A stretch of 28,011 nucleotides of DNA, taken from contig JANNBM010000066.1 in the NCBI GenBank assembly GCA_031385445.1, positions 1 through 28,011 of the forward strand, given 5' to 3'. The stretch is from CAIYZT01 sp031385445. GTDB taxonomy: Bacteria > Pseudomonadota > Alphaproteobacteria > Rhodobacterales > Rhodobacteraceae. A program made the position numbers and the translations under genes. Below the pieces are notes generated by a model. It did not search any database, was not told the origin of the DNA, and worked only from the letters and a program-made list of their open reading frames with translations. Position 1 is the first letter of the stretch; each line of letters begins with the position of its first letter. Shown here in pieces: positions 15,232-24,074 of the stretch.

Positions 15232-17511
15232 ATGGACGAGGCGAGGCATGATGCCGCAAAGCAGGCGGCGCTGGATTATCACGAATTTCCCAAGCCCGGA
15301 AAGCTGGAAATTCGTGCCACAAAGCCGCTGGCCAATGGCCGCGACTTAAGCCTGGCCTACAGTCCGGGCGTCGCCGAAGCCTGTCTTGAGATCAAGGCCG
15401 ATCCGACAACGGCAAGCCGCTATACCTCGCGCGGGAATCTGGTGGGGGTGGTTACCAACGGCACGGCGGTGCTGGGCCTTGGCAACATCGGGGCGCTTGC
15501 GTCCAAGCCGGTGATGGAAGGCAAGGCGGTTTTGTTCAAGAAATTCGCCAACATAGATTGTTTTGACATCGAGTTGAACGAGCCGGACCCGGTGAAACTG
15601 GCCGAAATTGTCTGCGCGCTGGAGCCGACTTTTGGCGCGATCAACCTGGAAGACATCAAGGCGCCCGATTGCTTTATCGTCGAAAAGATATGCCGCGAGC
15701 GGATGAAAATTCCGGTTTTTCATGATGATCAGCATGGCACGGCGATTGTCGTCGGCGCGGCGGCGACCAATGCGCTGCATGTGGCGGGCAAGCGGTTTGA
15801 CGAGATCAAGATCGTTTCAACGGGCGGCGGAGCGGCGGGGATTGCCTGTTTGAACATGCTGCTGAAACTGGGGGTGCGCCGCGAAAATGTCTGGCTGTGC
15901 GATCTGGCCGGGCTGGTGTACCATGGCCGCCCCGAGCAGATGACGCCGCAAAAAGCCGAGTATGCCCAAGGCAGCACGCCCGCTGGTCTAAATGACGTGA
16001 TCGGGGGGGCGGATTTGTTTCTGGGCCTGTCCGGTCCCGGCGTTCTGACGCCTGAAATGGTGGCCAAGATGGCCAGGCGCCCGATCGTCTTCGCCCTTGC
16101 CAATCCGTCGCCGGAAATCCTGCCTGATGCGGTGCGCGCGGTGTGTCCCGACGCCATCATCGCGACCGGGCGCAGCGATTTTCCCAATCAGGTCAATAAT
16201 GTGCTGTGTTTCCCCTTCATCTTTCGCGGCACGCTGGATGTCGGGGCGAGCACGATCAACAAGGAGATGGAGCTGGCCTGCATCGAGGGCATCGCGGCCC
16301 TTGCCCGCGCCACCACCAGCGCCGAGGCCGCTGCCGCCTATAAGGGCGAGCAGCTGACGTTTGGCGCGGATTATCTGATCCCCAAACCGTTTGACCCGCG
16401 CTTGATCGGCGTTGTGGCAAGCGCGGTGGCCAAGGCCGCGATGGAAACCGGCATCGCTGCCCGCCCGATTGCCGATCTGGAAGCCTATCGGCACAAACTG
16501 GACGGCTCGGTGTTCAAGTCGGCGCTGATCATGCGCCCGGTGTTCGAAGCCGCCCGCCAAGCCACGCGGCGGATCATCTTTGCCGAGGGCGAGGATGAGC
16601 GGGTGCTGCGCGCCGCCAATGCCATGCTGGAAGAGATGACCGACAAGCCAATCCTGATTGGCCGCCCCGATGTGATCGCGGCGCGCGCCGAACGTGCCGG
16701 CCTGCCCATCCGCCCCGACCGCGACTTTGAAATCGTGAACCCTGAAAGCGACAGCCGGTATCGCGACTATTGGTCCACCTATCACGAGTTGATGGAGCGT
16801 CAGGGCGTCACCCCCGACATCGCCCGCGCGGTGATGCGCACCAATACCACGGCCATCGGGGCAATTGCGGTGCACCGGGGCGATGCCGACAGCCTGATCT
16901 GCGGCACCTTCGGGCAATATCTGTGGCATCTGCAATATGTCCGGCAAGTTCTGGCGCGCGGGGGGCTGCGTCCGCAAGGTGCGCTGTCCTTGATGATTCA
17001 GGAAGACGGCCCTTTGTTTGTGGCCGACACGGCGGTCAATCCGGTGCCGACGCCCGAGCAGATTGCCGATACGGTCTGCGGCGCGGTGCGCCATGCCAAG
17101 CGCTTTGGCGTCACGCCGCGCGTCGCGCTGTGCAGCCATTCGAATTTCGGCAACCTTGACAGCGATTCGGGCCGCCGGATGCGCGCCGCGATGGAGATTT
17201 TGCAGATGCGCGATGTGGATTTCGTCTTTGAAGGCGAAATGAATGTCGATGCGGCGCTTGATCCTGACCTCTGCGACCGGGTTTTCCCAAATTCACGGCT
17301 GAAAGAGGCGGCGAATATTCTGGTTTTTGCCTTCACAGATGCCGCGTCAACCGCGCGTAACATACTGAAAATGAAGGCGGGGGGGCTGGAAGTCGGGCCG
17401 ATCCTGATGGGCATGGGCAACCGCGCGCATATCGCGACCCCGTCAATCACCGCGCGCGGGCTTTTGAACATGTCCGCCATCGCCGGCACGCCGGTGGCAA
17501 GTTACGGCTGA
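15232..17511 (+). CDS. maeB: NADP-dependent malic enzyme with phosphotransacetylase-like domain
   Basis: Oxidatively decarboxylates malate to pyruvate and NADPH, supplying pyruvate for gluconeogenesis and reducing power. The 759-residue protein has the long MaeB architecture: malic N-terminal domain (about 15-150, with SLAYSPGVAEAC and VTNGTAVLGLGNIG), metal/substrate region HDDQHGTA, NAD(P)-binding domain (about 160-400, STGGGAAGIACL), and a C-terminal phosphotransacetylase-like domain (about 428-755) that in characterised homologues is regulatory, responding to acetyl-CoA. The ATG at 15232 has a strong GGAGG. A conspicuous palindrome lies immediately upstream. Its stop codon abuts the convergent nadK stop with no gap. 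Confidence 0.97.
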   Translation: MDEARHDAAKQAALDYHEFPKPGKLEIRATKPLANGRDLSLAYSPGVAEACLEIKADPTTASRYTSRGNLVGVVTNGTAVLGLGNIGALASKPVMEGKAVLFKKFANIDCFDIELNEPDPVKLAEIVCALEPTFGAINLEDIKAPDCFIVEKICRERMKIPVFHDDQHGTAIVVGAAATNALHVAGKRFDEIKIVSTGGGAAGIACLNMLLKLGVRRENVWLCDLAGLVYHGRPEQMTPQKAEYAQGSTPAGLNDVIGGADLFLGLSGPGVLTPEMVAKMARRPIVFALANPSPEILPDAVRAVCPDAIIATGRSDFPNQVNNVLCFPFIFRGTLDVGASTINKEMELACIEGIAALARATTSAEAAAAYKGEQLTFGADYLIPKPFDPRLIGVVASAVAKAAMETGIAARPIADLEAYRHKLDGSVFKSALIMRPVFEAARQATRRIIFAEGEDERVLRAANAMLEEMTDKPILIGRPDVIAARAERAGLPIRPDRDFEIVNPESDSRYRDYWSTYHELMERQGVTPDIARAVMRTNTTAIGAIAVHRGDADSLICGTFGQYLWHLQYVRQVLARGGLRPQGALSLMIQEDGPLFVADTAVNPVPTPEQIADTVCGAVRHAKRFGVTPRVALCSHSNFGNLDSDSGRRMRAAMEILQMRDVDFVFEGEMNVDAALDPDLCDRVFPNSRLKEAANILVFAFTDAASTARNILKMKAGGLEVGPILMGMGNRAHIATPSITARGLLNMSAIAGTPVASYG

Positions 17512-18318
17512 TCAGGCGAACTGTTCGACGATCAGCCGCTCTTCAAGCCCGTGGCCGGGGTCGAACAGGATCCGGTGGCGCACCTTGGATTCGGATTTGA
17601 TCTCGACCGAGACAACGTCCGGCACCGCCCGCGTGTCGGCGTCGGCGCGGACGGGGCGTTTTTGCGGGTCCAGAACTTCGATCCGTACGACGGCGGATTT
17701 GGGCAACAGCGCCCCGCGCCACCGCCGCGGGCGAAAGGCGGCCATCGGCGTGAGGGCCAGCACTTCAGACCCGATGGGAATGATCGGCCCATGCGCGGAA
17801 TAGTTGTAGGCGGTTGATCCCGCGGGGGTCGCGATCAGAACGCCGTCGCACACCAGCTCTGGCATCCGCTCGATCCCATCGACGAAAATCCGGAGTTTTG
17901 CCGCCTGCGGCCCGGCCCGCAGCAGAGATACCTCGTTGATCGCGAGCGCCTTGGTGACCACGCCCTGCGCATCCGTCGCCTTCATCCGCAAAGGGTTGAT
18001 CATGGCCTCTTCGGCCGCCTCCAGCCGCTCGGCCAAAGCTTCAAGGCTGAACGCGTTCATCAAAAACCCGATGGTGCCGCAGTTCATTCCGTACACCGGA
18101 ACCTTCAGCTTTTGCATCTCATGCAGGGTTTGCAGCATGAACCCGTCGCCGCCAAGGGCCACGATCACCTCGGCCTCTTCGGCGGGCACGTTGGCATATT
18201 GGGCGCCAAGCACTGCAAGGGCCTCTTGCGCCGCTTTGGCATCGCTGGCGCGGAAGGCGATCTTGGAAAAGCGCAAATGGATCACTCCGAAATTGGTGGG
18301 GTCGTCGGCGGCAACCAT
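17512..18318 (-). CDS. nadK: NAD kinase
   Basis: Phosphorylates NAD to NADP using ATP. Seen motifs: GGDG at 56-59 (from the chosen start), NEVSLL after it, and TPAGSTAYN, the conserved NAD-binding loop. The start is uncertain. ATG at 18318 gives 268 residues and follows a GGGGCGG stretch. A TTG at 18276, nine bases after CGGAG, would give 254 residues beginning just before FSKIAFRASD, closer to alphaproteobacterial relatives as I remember them. The frame is open to a TTG at 18351. Convergent with maeB, an NADP-using enzyme, and divergent from glyA. Confidence 0.95.
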   Translation of the reverse strand: MVAADDPTNFGVIHLRFSKIAFRASDAKAAQEALAVLGAQYANVPAEEAEVIVALGGDGFMLQTLHEMQKLKVPVYGMNCGTIGFLMNAFSLEALAERLEAAEEAMINPLRMKATDAQGVVTKALAINEVSLLRAGPQAAKLRIFVDGIERMPELVCDGVLIATPAGSTAYNYSAHGPIIPIGSEVLALTPMAAFRPRRWRGALLPKSAVVRIEVLDPQKRPVRADADTRAVPDVVSVEIKSESKVRHRILFDPGHGLEERLIVEQFA

Positions 18319-18480
18319 CACCGCCCCTTTGCGAAAACTCAAGGGCTGCAATCAAGACCGTGGGGAAATCTGCCTTCGCCCGAAAATCCCGCGAAAAATC
18401 GTCGTTTTCGGCTTTGCCTCGCCTCCATCCATGCCCTAGAACCTCAACAAATCCACCCGCTGCCTCCGAAGGAGATGTTC

Positions 18481-19767
18481 ATGTCCGCCAATTCCGGTTT
18501 TTTCACCCAAAGCCTCGCCGACCGTGACCCCGAACTTTTCGGCTCGATCACCGCAGAACTTGGCCGTCAGCGCCACGAGATCGAGCTGATCGCGTCCGAA
18601 AACATCGTCAGCCGCGCCGTGATGGAAGCGCAGGGTTCGGTGATGACCAACAAATACGCCGAAGGCTATCCGGGCAAGCGGTACTATGGCGGCTGTCAGT
18701 TTGTCGATGTGGCGGAAAATCTGGCGATTGACCGGGCGCTGCAATTGTTCGGCTGTGCCTTTGCGAATGTGCAACCGAATTCCGGCAGTCAGGCCAATCA
18801 GGGCGTGTTTCAAGCCCTGATCAAACCCGGCGACACCATTTTGGGAATGTCGCTCGATGCGGGCGGCCACCTGACGCATGGCGCGGCGCCCAACCAGTCG
18901 GGCAAGTGGTTTCATGCCGTGCAATACGGCGTGCGCAAACAAGACCTGACGCTGGACTATGATCAGGTGCAGGCGCTTGCAACCGAGCATAAGCCCAAGA
19001 TGATCATCGCGGGCGGCTCGGCCATTCCGCGCATCATCGACTTTGCCCGTATGCGCGAAATCGCCGATTCGGTCGGGGCCTATCTTCTGGTCGATATGGC
19101 GCATTTTGCGGGCCTTGTGGCGGCCGGGCATTACCCCTCGCCCTTCCCCCATGCCCATGTCGCGACCACGACCACCCACAAAACCCTGCGCGGCCCGCGC
19201 GGCGGCATGATCCTGACCAATGACGAGGCTTTGGCCAAAAAGTTCAATTCGGCGATCTTCCCCGGCATTCAGGGCGGCCCGCTGATGCACGTGATCGCGG
19301 CCAAGGCCGTGGCCTTTGGTGAAGCTTTGCAGTCCGATTTCAAGGATTATCAGGCTCAGGTGATCAAGAACGCCCAAGCGCTGGCCGATCAGTTGATGAA
19401 GGGCGGCCTCGATATCGTGACCGGCGGCACCGACACGCATCTGATGCTTGTCGATCTGCGGCCCAAGGGCGTGAAGGGCAATGCCACCGAAAAGGCAATG
19501 GGGCGGGCGCATATCACCTGCAACAAGAACGGTATCCCCTTTGACACCGAAAAGCCGACGATCACGAGCGGGGTGCGCCTTGGCACCCCCGCTGGCACCA
19601 CGCGCGGCTTTGCCGAGGCCGAGTTCCGGCAAATTGGCCAATGGATTGTCGAAGTGGTCGATGGTCTGGCCGCGAACGGCGAGGACGGCAATGCCGAGGT
19701 TGAGGCGGCGGTACGGGCCAAGGTCGAGGCTTTGTGCGCCCGCTTCCCGATCTATCCGGAGCTTTAA
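18481..19767 (+). CDS. glyA: Serine hydroxymethyltransferase
   Basis: PLP enzyme interconverting serine and tetrahydrofolate with glycine and 5,10-methylene-THF. The 428 residues begin with the family's LADRDPELF segment. The PLP-binding lysine is K234 in TTTTHKTLRGPRGG, with YAEGYPGKRYYGG and DMAHFAGLVA also present. I chose the ATG at 18481 because AAGGAG at 18469-18474 is six bases away, whereas the ATG at 18475 directly abuts it. The intergenic stretch to nadK holds a 7-bp inverted repeat CCGAAAA / TTTTCGG (18380-18386, 18405-18411) but no riboswitch I can recognise. Functionally linked to gcvP at the right end. Confidence 0.97.
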   Translation: MSANSGFFTQSLADRDPELFGSITAELGRQRHEIELIASENIVSRAVMEAQGSVMTNKYAEGYPGKRYYGGCQFVDVAENLAIDRALQLFGCAFANVQPNSGSQANQGVFQALIKPGDTILGMSLDAGGHLTHGAAPNQSGKWFHAVQYGVRKQDLTLDYDQVQALATEHKPKMIIAGGSAIPRIIDFARMREIADSVGAYLLVDMAHFAGLVAAGHYPSPFPHAHVATTTTHKTLRGPRGGMILTNDEALAKKFNSAIFPGIQGGPLMHVIAAKAVAFGEALQSDFKDYQAQVIKNAQALADQLMKGGLDIVTGGTDTHLMLVDLRPKGVKGNATEKAMGRAHITCNKNGIPFDTEKPTITSGVRLGTPAGTTRGFAEAEFRQIGQWIVEVVDGLAANGEDGNAEVEAAVRAKVEALCARFPIYPEL

Positions 19768-19770
19768 GCG

Positions 19771-19856
19771 GACCTGACGTTCTGAACCTTCACCGGACCT
19801 TGGCTTTACTCAGGCCAGGGGCCGGGTCATCGGATCAGCTTTGCCAAGGTCAGGTC
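19771..19856. repeat. Overlapping inverted repeats downstream of glyA
   Basis: GACCTGAC (19771-19778) and GACCTTGGC (19796-19804) each find a perfect complement in one downstream stretch: GTCAGGTC (19849-19856) and GCCAAGGTC (19843-19851), which overlap by three bases. The two stems would exclude each other. No U-run follows, so a simple terminator is not supported. Confidence 0.45.
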
Positions 19857-19916
19857 GTGGTATTTCCTGCTGGATCTGTCGTTTGTCACCAGGACGGCGC
19901 GCGGTGCGGTACGGCC

Positions 19917-20288
19917 TTAGATATAGCCGCGCCATTTCAGGATCAGCGCGATAAAAAGGGCAAGCGTGCTGAGCGACAGGATCAGCGACAGCAGCCACCT
20001 TTCGGCTGATGTGCGGCGGCGGTCCCATTTTTGCAGGCCGTTCAAATGCTGCGAGCAAAGATCATAGGCGCGCGCAATCGCCTCCTGGTCCAGTTGCAGA
20101 TAGAGCTTGGGCGATTGCGCCATCTCGGCTGACCGCGCCAGCTCGGTTGCAGCCGCCCGCACCTTGCGCGGTAATTTGCCGCCGCCGCGTTTCAGCTTGT
20201 CCGCCAGCCCGCTGCCCGAAACGCTGAGGCGCTCTTCCAACAGTTCCGCGATACGGTTGGCCATTTGTTGGATTGTGATCGCGCTCAT
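19917..20288 (-). CDS. Small membrane-anchored protein of unknown function
   Basis: A 123-residue protein. The N-terminal part is helical and basic (IQQMANRIAELLEERL, then GGGKLPRKVRAAATELAR); the middle is a helical segment with QLDQEAIARAYDL; the C-terminus has one transmembrane helix (about 100-118, LLSLILSLSTLALFIALIL) ending KWRGYI. This is a tail-anchored topology with most of the protein cytoplasmic. I chose the ATG at 20288, preceded by GGGCAGGG; four codons upstream is an alternative. It is divergent from the alpha/beta hydrolase and convergent with glyA. The family is not recognised. Confidence 0.75.
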   Translation of the reverse strand: MSAITIQQMANRIAELLEERLSVSGSGLADKLKRGGGKLPRKVRAAATELARSAEMAQSPKLYLQLDQEAIARAYDLCSQHLNGLQKWDRRRTSAERWLLSLILSLSTLALFIALILKWRGYI

Positions 20289-20378
20289 TGCCCTGCCCAT
20301 TTTCGCCGAACTTTACTCCGGCAGGACCGCCAAAGGCAACCTCTGGCAAATGTCGGCTTGGGCGCTTAGAAACGGCCC

Positions 20379-21152
20379 ATGCTGTCCATGACCGCTTATC
20401 CCGCCGATACCCCGACCACGCGCCCGCCGCTGGTGATTGCGCATGGGTTGTTCGGTTCAGGGCGCAATTGGGGGGTGATCGCGCGAAGGCTGGCGCGGGA
20501 TCAGCAGGTTGTGACCGTCGATATGCGCAACCATGGTGCATCGCCGCGCGCCGCCACGCAAAGCTATGCGGATATGGCGGCGGATCTGGCCGAAGTGATC
20601 GCACATCTGGGCGGGATGGCCGATCTTTTGGGCCATTCGATGGGCGGAAAAGCGGCGATGCAGCTGGCGCTGACGAGCGGGGCCTGCTTGCGCAAACTGG
20701 TGGTGGCCGATATCGCGCCGGTGGCTTACGGCCATGACCAAAGCCATCATATCCGTGCCATGCGCAGCCTTGATCTGGCGGGGCTGACCTCGCGCGGCGA
20801 GGCGGACCAGCGCCTGCAAGCGGCGATCGAAGATCCGGCGCTGCGCGCGTTTTTTCTGCAATCGCTGGACCTGAAGGCCGAAGGCGGGCCGCGCTGGCGG
20901 CTGAACTTTGACACGTTGGAACGCGAGATGCCCAAGATCGTCGGCTGGCCCGGCACGCAAGGCGTATTTGCCGGGCCAAGCCTGTTCTTGTCGGGGGCCG
21001 ACAGCCGCTATGTTCTGCCCGAACACCGCGGCACGATCATGGGCCTGTTCCCCAAGGCCCGCTTTGCCCGGCTTTGGGGCGCGGGCCACTGGCTTCATGC
21101 CGAGCGTCAACGCGAATTTGAAGCGACTGTCTCGGCGTTCCTGACGGCTTAG
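20379..21152 (+). CDS. Alpha/beta hydrolase (YbfF-like esterase)
   Basis: A 257-residue cytoplasmic hydrolase of the single-domain esterase/acyl-hydrolase type. It has the oxyanion segment HGLFGSGRNW, the MRNHGASP loop, the nucleophile elbow GHSMGGK (Ser near residue 90), the acid in LSGADSRY, and the C-terminal histidine in GAGHWLHAE. The layout matches YbfF-like esterases; the natural substrate is unknown. Starts at 20379 and 20388 are both possible; neither has a strong ribosome binding site. Its stop codon overlaps the convergent cytochrome b561 stop in the sequence TTAG. Confidence 0.92.
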   Translation: MLSMTAYPADTPTTRPPLVIAHGLFGSGRNWGVIARRLARDQQVVTVDMRNHGASPRAATQSYADMAADLAEVIAHLGGMADLLGHSMGGKAAMQLALTSGACLRKLVVADIAPVAYGHDQSHHIRAMRSLDLAGLTSRGEADQRLQAAIEDPALRAFFLQSLDLKAEGGPRWRLNFDTLEREMPKIVGWPGTQGVFAGPSLFLSGADSRYVLPEHRGTIMGLFPKARFARLWGAGHWLHAERQREFEATVSAFLTA

Positions 21153-21637
21153 CGCGGCGTTTTCATCCGGGCGAGCAGATTATCCTTCAGCCAAAATTGA
21201 TGCCGAAGCGCCGCAAGCAGATGAACGGCGATCAGCACAAGGATCACCGGCTTCAAAAGCTTATGCACCTCGGCCAGATCATTGAACCCGCCAAACCAAG
21301 CCATAAGTCCGGTCACCGGGAACAAGACCATCAGCGCGTAAAACGCCCAATGGCCAATTTGCGCCGCAAGTTGAAGCTGCCTCGCCTCGCCCTCGGGCGC
21401 CGCCGGAACCCCGCGCGTCAGCCGCAGGGCAAGACGCCACACCACCAAAGCCAGAACCGCCGAGCCGACGACGATATGCGCCCAGACCATGACGCTCATG
21501 GTGGCAATGCCGCCCGTTTCAACGCTGCGCCATACGCCGCCCATATCCTCGCCAAAGACAAGCTGGAATATGATCATCGCCCCGATGACCCAATGCAGCA
21601 CGATCTGCGTGCCGGAATAGCCGTTTGGTATTGCCAA
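21149..21637 (-). CDS. Cytochrome b561-type membrane protein
   Basis: Di-heme inner-membrane electron carrier of the bacterial b561 family. The roughly 160-residue protein has four transmembrane segments with heme-ligand histidines in LHWVIGA (helix 1), WAHIVVG (helix 2), GHWAFYAL (helix 3) and VHLLAALRH (helix 4). I propose a TTG start at 21637: GAGGGA sits about seven bases upstream and the protein then begins near the conserved NGYSGTQIVLHW. An ATG at 21688 would add 17 hydrophilic residues and is the main alternative. No partner redox gene is adjacent. Confidence 0.88.
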   Translation of the reverse strand: MAIPNGYSGTQIVLHWVIGAMIIFQLVFGEDMGGVWRSVETGGIATMSVMVWAHIVVGSAVLALVVWRLALRLTRGVPAAPEGEARQLQLAAQIGHWAFYALMVLFPVTGLMAWFGGFNDLAEVHKLLKPVILVLIAVHLLAALRHQFWLKDNLLARMKTPR

Positions 21638-21737
21638 GATATGTCCCTCGCGTGTGCCTTTGTCATTCAAACGCGCGCAGCGGGACATTCCGTCGCAAAA
21701 AGTTCAAATTTATCATCCGCCCGAAAAACGTCGCGGA

Positions 21738-22796
21738 TCAGACTTTCAGACTCAGCCCGGATTTTCCAGCGGACTGTTCGGCCCGGTCAAGGATCCGTTG
21801 CAACATTGCGGCGCGGGCAAAATCGGGGTCCGGTGGGTTTTCACCCCGGATCGCGCCGACAAAACGCTCATAAATATTGGCCAGAACCGGGGCCTCGACG
21901 TCGTGCCATGTGGCGCTTTGCACGTCATCGCCGTTGCACAGGCGCAGTCGGCTGACATCCTTTTCCCATTGCACCTCGATCCCGCCCTTGTCGCCGTACA
22001 GCCGCACGCGCAAATCGTTCAGGTGGCCGGTGGCAAAACGGGTGGCCGAAACCGTGCCAAGCGCGCCGTTTTGCAGGACCAACTGCATCGTGCAACTGTC
22101 ATTGGCATCAAGGGGATATTCGCCAATCTGATCGCCCCGCGCTTTGGCAAAGGTGGCCAGACGGCAGGAAACCTCGGCGGCATCAATCCCGGCAACGAAC
22201 AGCGCGAAATCCAGAATGTGAATGCCGACATCGCCCAGAACACCCTTGGAGCCATGTTTGGTCGACAGCCGCCACAGCCACTGGCTTTCCCTGTCCCAAT
22301 GGCCCCAGGCGGGCTGCGTAAGCCACGATTGCAGATAGGACGCTTCAAAATGCCGGATCGTGCCGATGGCCCCATCGCGCACCAGTTTAGCGCCCTGCTG
22401 CAGCGCGCCCACGTTGCGATAGGACAGGTTGACCATGTTGATCACCCCAGCGGCCAAGGCGGCAGCGGCCATCTCATCCGCGTGGGCCTCGGTGGTGGCC
22501 AGCGGCTTTTCGCACAATATATGCTTGCCGGCCTTCAGGATCGGCATCGTGGTGGCATAGTGGGCCGCATCGGGAGTGACATTGGTGACAGCATCAAACT
22601 GCCCCCAATCCAGCGCCTCTTCCAGCGTGGCAAAGCCGCGTTCGATGCCGTGCGTGCTGCAGAAGGCTTGCAGCTGTTCGGGCCGGGTATCCACGCCGCC
22701 AACCAGCGCAACCCCGTCGATTTCCTTGAACTTCTGCGCGTGGTTCGCCGCCATGCCGCCGGTACCAAGGATTAGAATGCGAACAGGTTTTGCCAT
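21738..22796 (-). CDS. Gfo/Idh/MocA-family oxidoreductase (ThuB-like)
   Basis: NAD(P)-dependent sugar dehydrogenase family, 352 residues. The N-terminal Rossmann motif GTGGMA is at 11-16, the EKP motif at 96-98 (catalytic lysine K97), and the GDVGIHILDF segment carries the typical catalytic histidine. The ATG at 22796 overlaps the stop of the upstream ThuA-like gene (TGATG), so the two are translationally coupled. In Sinorhizobium and Agrobacterium, ThuA and ThuB (also Gfo/Idh/MocA) act together in trehalose/disaccharide use via 3-keto intermediates; a similar pairing is inferred here. No sugar ABC transporter is nearby, so the substrate is open. Confidence 0.92.
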   Translation of the reverse strand: MAKPVRILILGTGGMAANHAQKFKEIDGVALVGGVDTRPEQLQAFCSTHGIERGFATLEEALDWGQFDAVTNVTPDAAHYATTMPILKAGKHILCEKPLATTEAHADEMAAAALAAGVINMVNLSYRNVGALQQGAKLVRDGAIGTIRHFEASYLQSWLTQPAWGHWDRESQWLWRLSTKHGSKGVLGDVGIHILDFALFVAGIDAAEVSCRLATFAKARGDQIGEYPLDANDSCTMQLVLQNGALGTVSATRFATGHLNDLRVRLYGDKGGIEVQWEKDVSRLRLCNGDDVQSATWHDVEAPVLANIYERFVGAIRGENPPDPDFARAAMLQRILDRAEQSAGKSGLSLKV

Positions 22797-23581
22797 CACC
22801 GCAGCCCCGCTTCGCCGTCGTGATGCAGGCGCGGCCCGCGTTCGGTGATCGGCTCCAACGCGCTTTGAACCGGACGGTTCGGCGCGTCATTCGGGTCCGT
22901 GATGCGCGGTGCGGGATTGTGCGCCCAATGCACGCCGTTTGTGATCACACGCATGACATTGGCGTCGTGATAGGTCGGATAGGTTTCATGCCCCGGCCGG
23001 AAGTAAAAGATATTGCCCGCCCCGCGCTTGTACGTCAGGCCCGAGCGGAACACTTCGCCGCCCTGAAACCAGCTGATGAACACGGTTTCCAAAGGCTCGG
23101 GCACGCCAAAAGGCTCGCCGTACATCTCTTCATATTCAATCTCGAAATGGTCTGGCAAACCGGCCGCGATGGGATGATTGCGCGAGGTGACCCAAAGCCG
23201 CTCCCGCTCGCCCGCTTCGCGCCACGACAGATTGCAGGGGCTGCCCATCAAGCGCTTGAAAGGTTTGGAAAAATGCGCGGAGTGAAGAAAGATGATGCCC
23301 ATGCCGCTGTGAACCGCCTCGCAGACCCGCTCGGCGATCTTGTCCTCCACAGCGCCGTGCGCGGCATGGCCCCACCAGATCAAAACGTCGGTTTCCGCCA
23401 GCTTTTGCGTCGTCATCCCGTGCTCGGGGTCTTGCAACGTCACCGTCGTCGCCGTGATGCCCTGATCGCGGTTCAAGGCGGCGGCAATCGTGCCGTGCAT
23501 GGTCAGGGGATAGACCTCGGCCACGACCTTATTCTTGTGTTCATGCACATTCTCGCCCCAGACCGTAACCCGGATGACCAT
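22796..23581 (-). CDS. ThuA-like protein (trehalose utilisation family)
   Basis: A 261-residue protein of the ThuA fold (class I glutamine amidotransferase-like). It opens RVTVWGENVHEHKN and contains DVLIWWGHAAHG, GMGIIFLHSAHFSKPF and GNIFYFRPGHETYPTY, all typical of the family, whose members are linked to disaccharide breakdown. The ATG at 23581 follows AAGGGA; 25 further open codons upstream are unlike the family. It is the first gene of the pair with the ThuB-like oxidoreductase. Confidence 0.92.
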   Translation of the reverse strand: MVIRVTVWGENVHEHKNKVVAEVYPLTMHGTIAAALNRDQGITATTVTLQDPEHGMTTQKLAETDVLIWWGHAAHGAVEDKIAERVCEAVHSGMGIIFLHSAHFSKPFKRLMGSPCNLSWREAGERERLWVTSRNHPIAAGLPDHFEIEYEEMYGEPFGVPEPLETVFISWFQGGEVFRSGLTYKRGAGNIFYFRPGHETYPTYHDANVMRVITNGVHWAHNPAPRITDPNDAPNRPVQSALEPITERGPRLHHDGEAGLR

Positions 23582-23634
23582 GGATTTTTTCCCTTTTGCC
23601 CCGGCGTTGGAAGATTCAAAGCGCCTTGGATCGG

Positions 23635-23663
23635 TTATGCCGCAGCTTTTCGCCAAGATTCAA
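23635..23663 (-). promoter_or_regulatory. Candidate promoter of the thuA/thuB-like pair
   Basis: On the minus strand TTGAAT (23658-23663) and GCATAA (23635-23640) are 17 bases apart, about 54 bases before the ThuA-like start. The match is moderate. The rest of 23582-23750 shows nothing else clear. Confidence 0.3.
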
Positions 23664-23750
23664 GCGCGGATTTGGCCGCAAAACCCTGCGCGCGCACCCC
23701 GCGCGAAATCCCCAAAGGGCTTTGCCAGTACAGGTTTCGAAAAACCGCCT

Positions 23751-24074
23751 TTAGGTCAGGACCGCAATGAATACGCCGTAAGCGGCCGATCCCGCCAAAG
23801 CGGACAAAACAACCGACCGGCTGGCCCAAGTTGTGGCCAGAACCGCAATGATTCCGGCGAAAACCGGCGCGTTTGCGGCCCATGTTCCGCTGAGCGAGGG
23901 GAAAATCGACGCGGTGAACAAGGTGGAGATGGCGGCGGGCCCGGTCGAGGACAAGAACCGCGAGAGGGGCCCGCGTTCGCCCAAACGGGTCAGATCGGCG
24001 CGGGTGGGCAGGAAGCGGAACGCATAGGTGAAGGCCCCGACGATCAGGGCGAGGGTCAAAAGCTCCGGTCTCAT
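23751..24074 (-). CDS. azlD: AzlD-family branched-chain amino acid exporter subunit
   Basis: The small subunit of the AzlCD (LIV-E) exporter. The 107-residue protein has about four hydrophobic segments, including LLTLALIVGAFTYAFRFLP and the C-terminal SVVLSALAGSAAYGVFIAVL. The RFLP segment near residue 20 is typical. The ATG overlaps the azlC stop (ATGA), indicating coupled translation and equimolar production. Confidence 0.92.
   Translation of the reverse strand: MRPELLTLALIVGAFTYAFRFLPTRADLTRLGERGPLSRFLSSTGPAAISTLFTASIFPSLSGTWAANAPVFAGIIAVLATTWASRSVVLSALAGSAAYGVFIAVLT

Noticed and set aside
15988..17139. 383-codon open frame antisense to maeB
   Set aside because: Shadow of the conserved malic enzyme; no ribosome binding site or recognisable domain.
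18352..18480. Riboswitch before glyA
   Set aside because: I looked for glycine, SAM or THF aptamer strings and saw none; only a small 7-bp inverted repeat is present.
18436..19641. 401-codon open frame antisense to glyA
   Set aside because: Shadow of the SHMT gene; composition reflects the codon positions of glyA.
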